This document shows, in pieces, positions 37,415 to 38,506 of a DNA stretch of 38,506 nt. The notes beneath the pieces were generated by a model. It was not told the DNA's origin and did no database searches. It saw nothing but the letters and a program-made list of their open reading frames with translations. The DNA comes from DATKXU01 sp035528905. GTDB taxonomy: Bacteria; Armatimonadota; UBA5829; DTJY01. The position numbers and the translations under genes are program-made. The stretch covers positions 1 through 38,506 of the forward strand of contig DATKXU010000030.1 in the NCBI GenBank assembly GCA_035528905.1. Reading direction: 5' to 3'. Every line of letters starts with the position of its first letter. The stretch's first letter is position 1.

Positions 37415-38506
37415 ATGTTTGCGCTGGGACTCGACATAGGGACTCAGGGGGCGAGGGCGCTCGTCTGCGACGGCGAGGGCAAGGTAGTCGCCCAGGCCGA
37501 GGAGCCGTTCGCCAACCCGGAATCATTCGAGCTTCTCCATCCGGGGTATGTGGAGCAGCACCCTTCCGACTGGTGGGATGCGGCTTCCGCGTGCCTGCGC
37601 AAGGTCGTGGAGGCGCTCCGATGGGCCGGCTCACCTCCAGAGGCCATAAAGGCGATTGCTGTAGACTCGACCTCCGGGACGATCGTGCCGCTCGATAAAC
37701 TGGGGATTGCTCTGCGCCCCGCGATCATGTACAACGATACCAGGGCGGTCAGGGAAGCGGAGGATTGCAATTCCGCGGGAAAGGAATTGACCGACAAGCT
37801 CGGCTACAAGTTTGCGTCCTCATTCGCCCTGCCGAAGATTCTCTGGATCGAGCGGAACGAGCCGCAGATATTCGAGGAAACCGCCGGCTTCGCTCACGCG
37901 GCCGATTACATCGTAAGCCGCCTCACCGGCAGCTTCCGCCTGTCCGATACGTCGAATGCCCTGAAGACCGGCTATGACCTGGTTGATCGCCGCTGGCCGA
38001 AGTTCATCGAGGCCGAACTCGGCATCCCATTGGACAAGCTGCCCCAGATCACGACGCCCGGCCTGACAATCGGCGCGGTTACGGCCCAATGCGCCGGGGA
38101 GACCGGCCTGGCAGCCGGGACTCCGGTGGTCGCCGGTGTCACCGACGGCACTGCGGGATTCCTGGCTTCCGGCGCTGTGAAGGTGGGCGACTGGAACAGC
38201 ACCATCGGCACGACGCTCGTGCTCCGAGGGGTTTCCACGAAGCTGATCAAGGATCCGCAAGGCCGGATATACTGCCATGCGCATCCGCAGGGATACTGGC
38301 TGCCCGGCGGAGCGAGCAACGTCGGGGCGGAGTGCCTGGCGAAGCTTTTCCACGGCAGGAGCCTCGACGAGCTGAACGCCTACGTGCCCCAATACTCGCC
38401 GACCGCCCTCATCGTGTATCCCCTGGTTCGAAAGGGCGAGCGCCTGCCGTTTGTGAATCCGGACGCGGAAGGCTTCATCATCGGCGAGCCGCGCGACAGC
38501 CGCGAC
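37415..38506 (+). CDS. FGGY-family carbohydrate kinase, 3' end beyond the window
   Basis: An open frame of 364 codons runs from ATG 37415 to the window edge without a stop; FGGY kinases are about 500 residues, so roughly a quarter is missing. It opens MFALGLDIGTQGARALVCD, the first phosphate-binding motif. GYVEQHPSDWWDA and AIAVDSTSGTIVPLD are typical of the xylulokinase/ribulokinase branch, ALRPAIMYNDTRA lines the sugar site, and VAGVTDGTAGFLASGAVKVGDW holds the catalytic Asp. It phosphorylates a pentose or related sugar or polyol; the exact substrate is uncertain and xylulose, ribulose and sedoheptulose remain possible. It is divergent from the eda-kdgK pair, and the ribosome site (GAGG) is close to the ATG. 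Confidence 0.9.
   Translation, partial: MFALGLDIGTQGARALVCDGEGKVVAQAEEPFANPESFELLHPGYVEQHPSDWWDAASACLRKVVEALRWAGSPPEAIKAIAVDSTSGTIVPLDKLGIALRPAIMYNDTRAVREAEDCNSAGKELTDKLGYKFASSFALPKILWIERNEPQIFEETAGFAHAADYIVSRLTGSFRLSDTSNALKTGYDLVDRRWPKFIEAELGIPLDKLPQITTPGLTIGAVTAQCAGETGLAAGTPVVAGVTDGTAGFLASGAVKVGDWNSTIGTTLVLRGVSTKLIKDPQGRIYCHAHPQGYWLPGGASNVGAECLAKLFHGRSLDELNAYVPQYSPTALIVYPLVRKGERLPFVNPDAEGFIIGEPRDSRD

Overview
The window is gene-dense, moderately GC-rich bacterial DNA with about 27 supportable protein genes, one tRNA and an unusual load of short intergenic repeats. No ribosomal RNA or phylogenetic marker is present, so the organism cannot be named. Several features are compatible with an uncultured Armatimonadota-like or other Terrabacteria-type lineage: a DUF4838 protein with a carbohydrate-binding tail, URO-D-like and GH130 genes, a LysM/G5 protein lacking its M23 domain, and an ftsEX-M23-ctp cluster. 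This placement is inference only. Most recognisable promoters follow one pattern: TTGACA-like, 17 or more often 18 bp, then TATACT/TATAAT-like.

Layout. 1-86 is the cut 5' end of an IS3-type transposase gene. 242-4250 holds a secreted DUF4838/CBM9-like protein and a DUF1015 protein. 4451-9833 (minus strand) holds a secreted M6-type metalloprotease with no usual start codon for its signal peptide, and a P2-type calcium-like P-type ATPase. 10143-10217 is tRNA-Val(GAC) with a consensus promoter and terminator. 10371-13796 is a two-gene unit: a HEAT-repeat protein and an HD-GYP cyclic-di-GMP phosphodiesterase that share the same unnamed N-terminal domain. 14281-18584 carries a subtilisin-like protease, GalE and an MFS exporter. 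18664-20605 (minus) carries purA, with a terminator-like leader, and a pseudopilin-like protein.

20720-24536 is a histidine biosynthesis group: hisD (apparently leaderless), a HAD phosphatase overlapping hisB, hisB, and hisA. The HAD protein is a good candidate for histidinol-phosphate phosphatase. 24563-31283 (minus) is an envelope cluster transcribed as ftsE, ftsX, M23/EnvC-like hydrolase, two S41 carboxyl-terminal proteases (the first with its catalytic lysine position occupied by Asp), then a separately promoted LysM/G5-type protein. FtsEX normally gates EnvC/PcsB-type hydrolases, so this set probably remodels peptidoglycan during division.

31701-33880 has two TrkA-type potassium regulators with a GH130 glycoside phosphorylase between them. 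34232-38506 is sugar and one-carbon metabolism: a URO-D-like protein, a KdgK-like PfkB kinase overlapping a KDPG aldolase (the lower ketodeoxygluconate route), and a divergent FGGY sugar kinase cut by the window end.

Non-coding DNA is the most distinctive part. Four intergenic loci carry C-rich/G-rich tandem arrays whose G-rich strand meets the G-quadruplex pattern. Three of them share a composite repeat (a CCGCC.CTGAGG head, G-rich decamers, and a tail of degenerate short tandem repeats). Other sites carry long perfect hairpins (4264-4309, 37215-37242) and an inverted-repeat element (37103-37169). No CRISPR array or defence system was seen.
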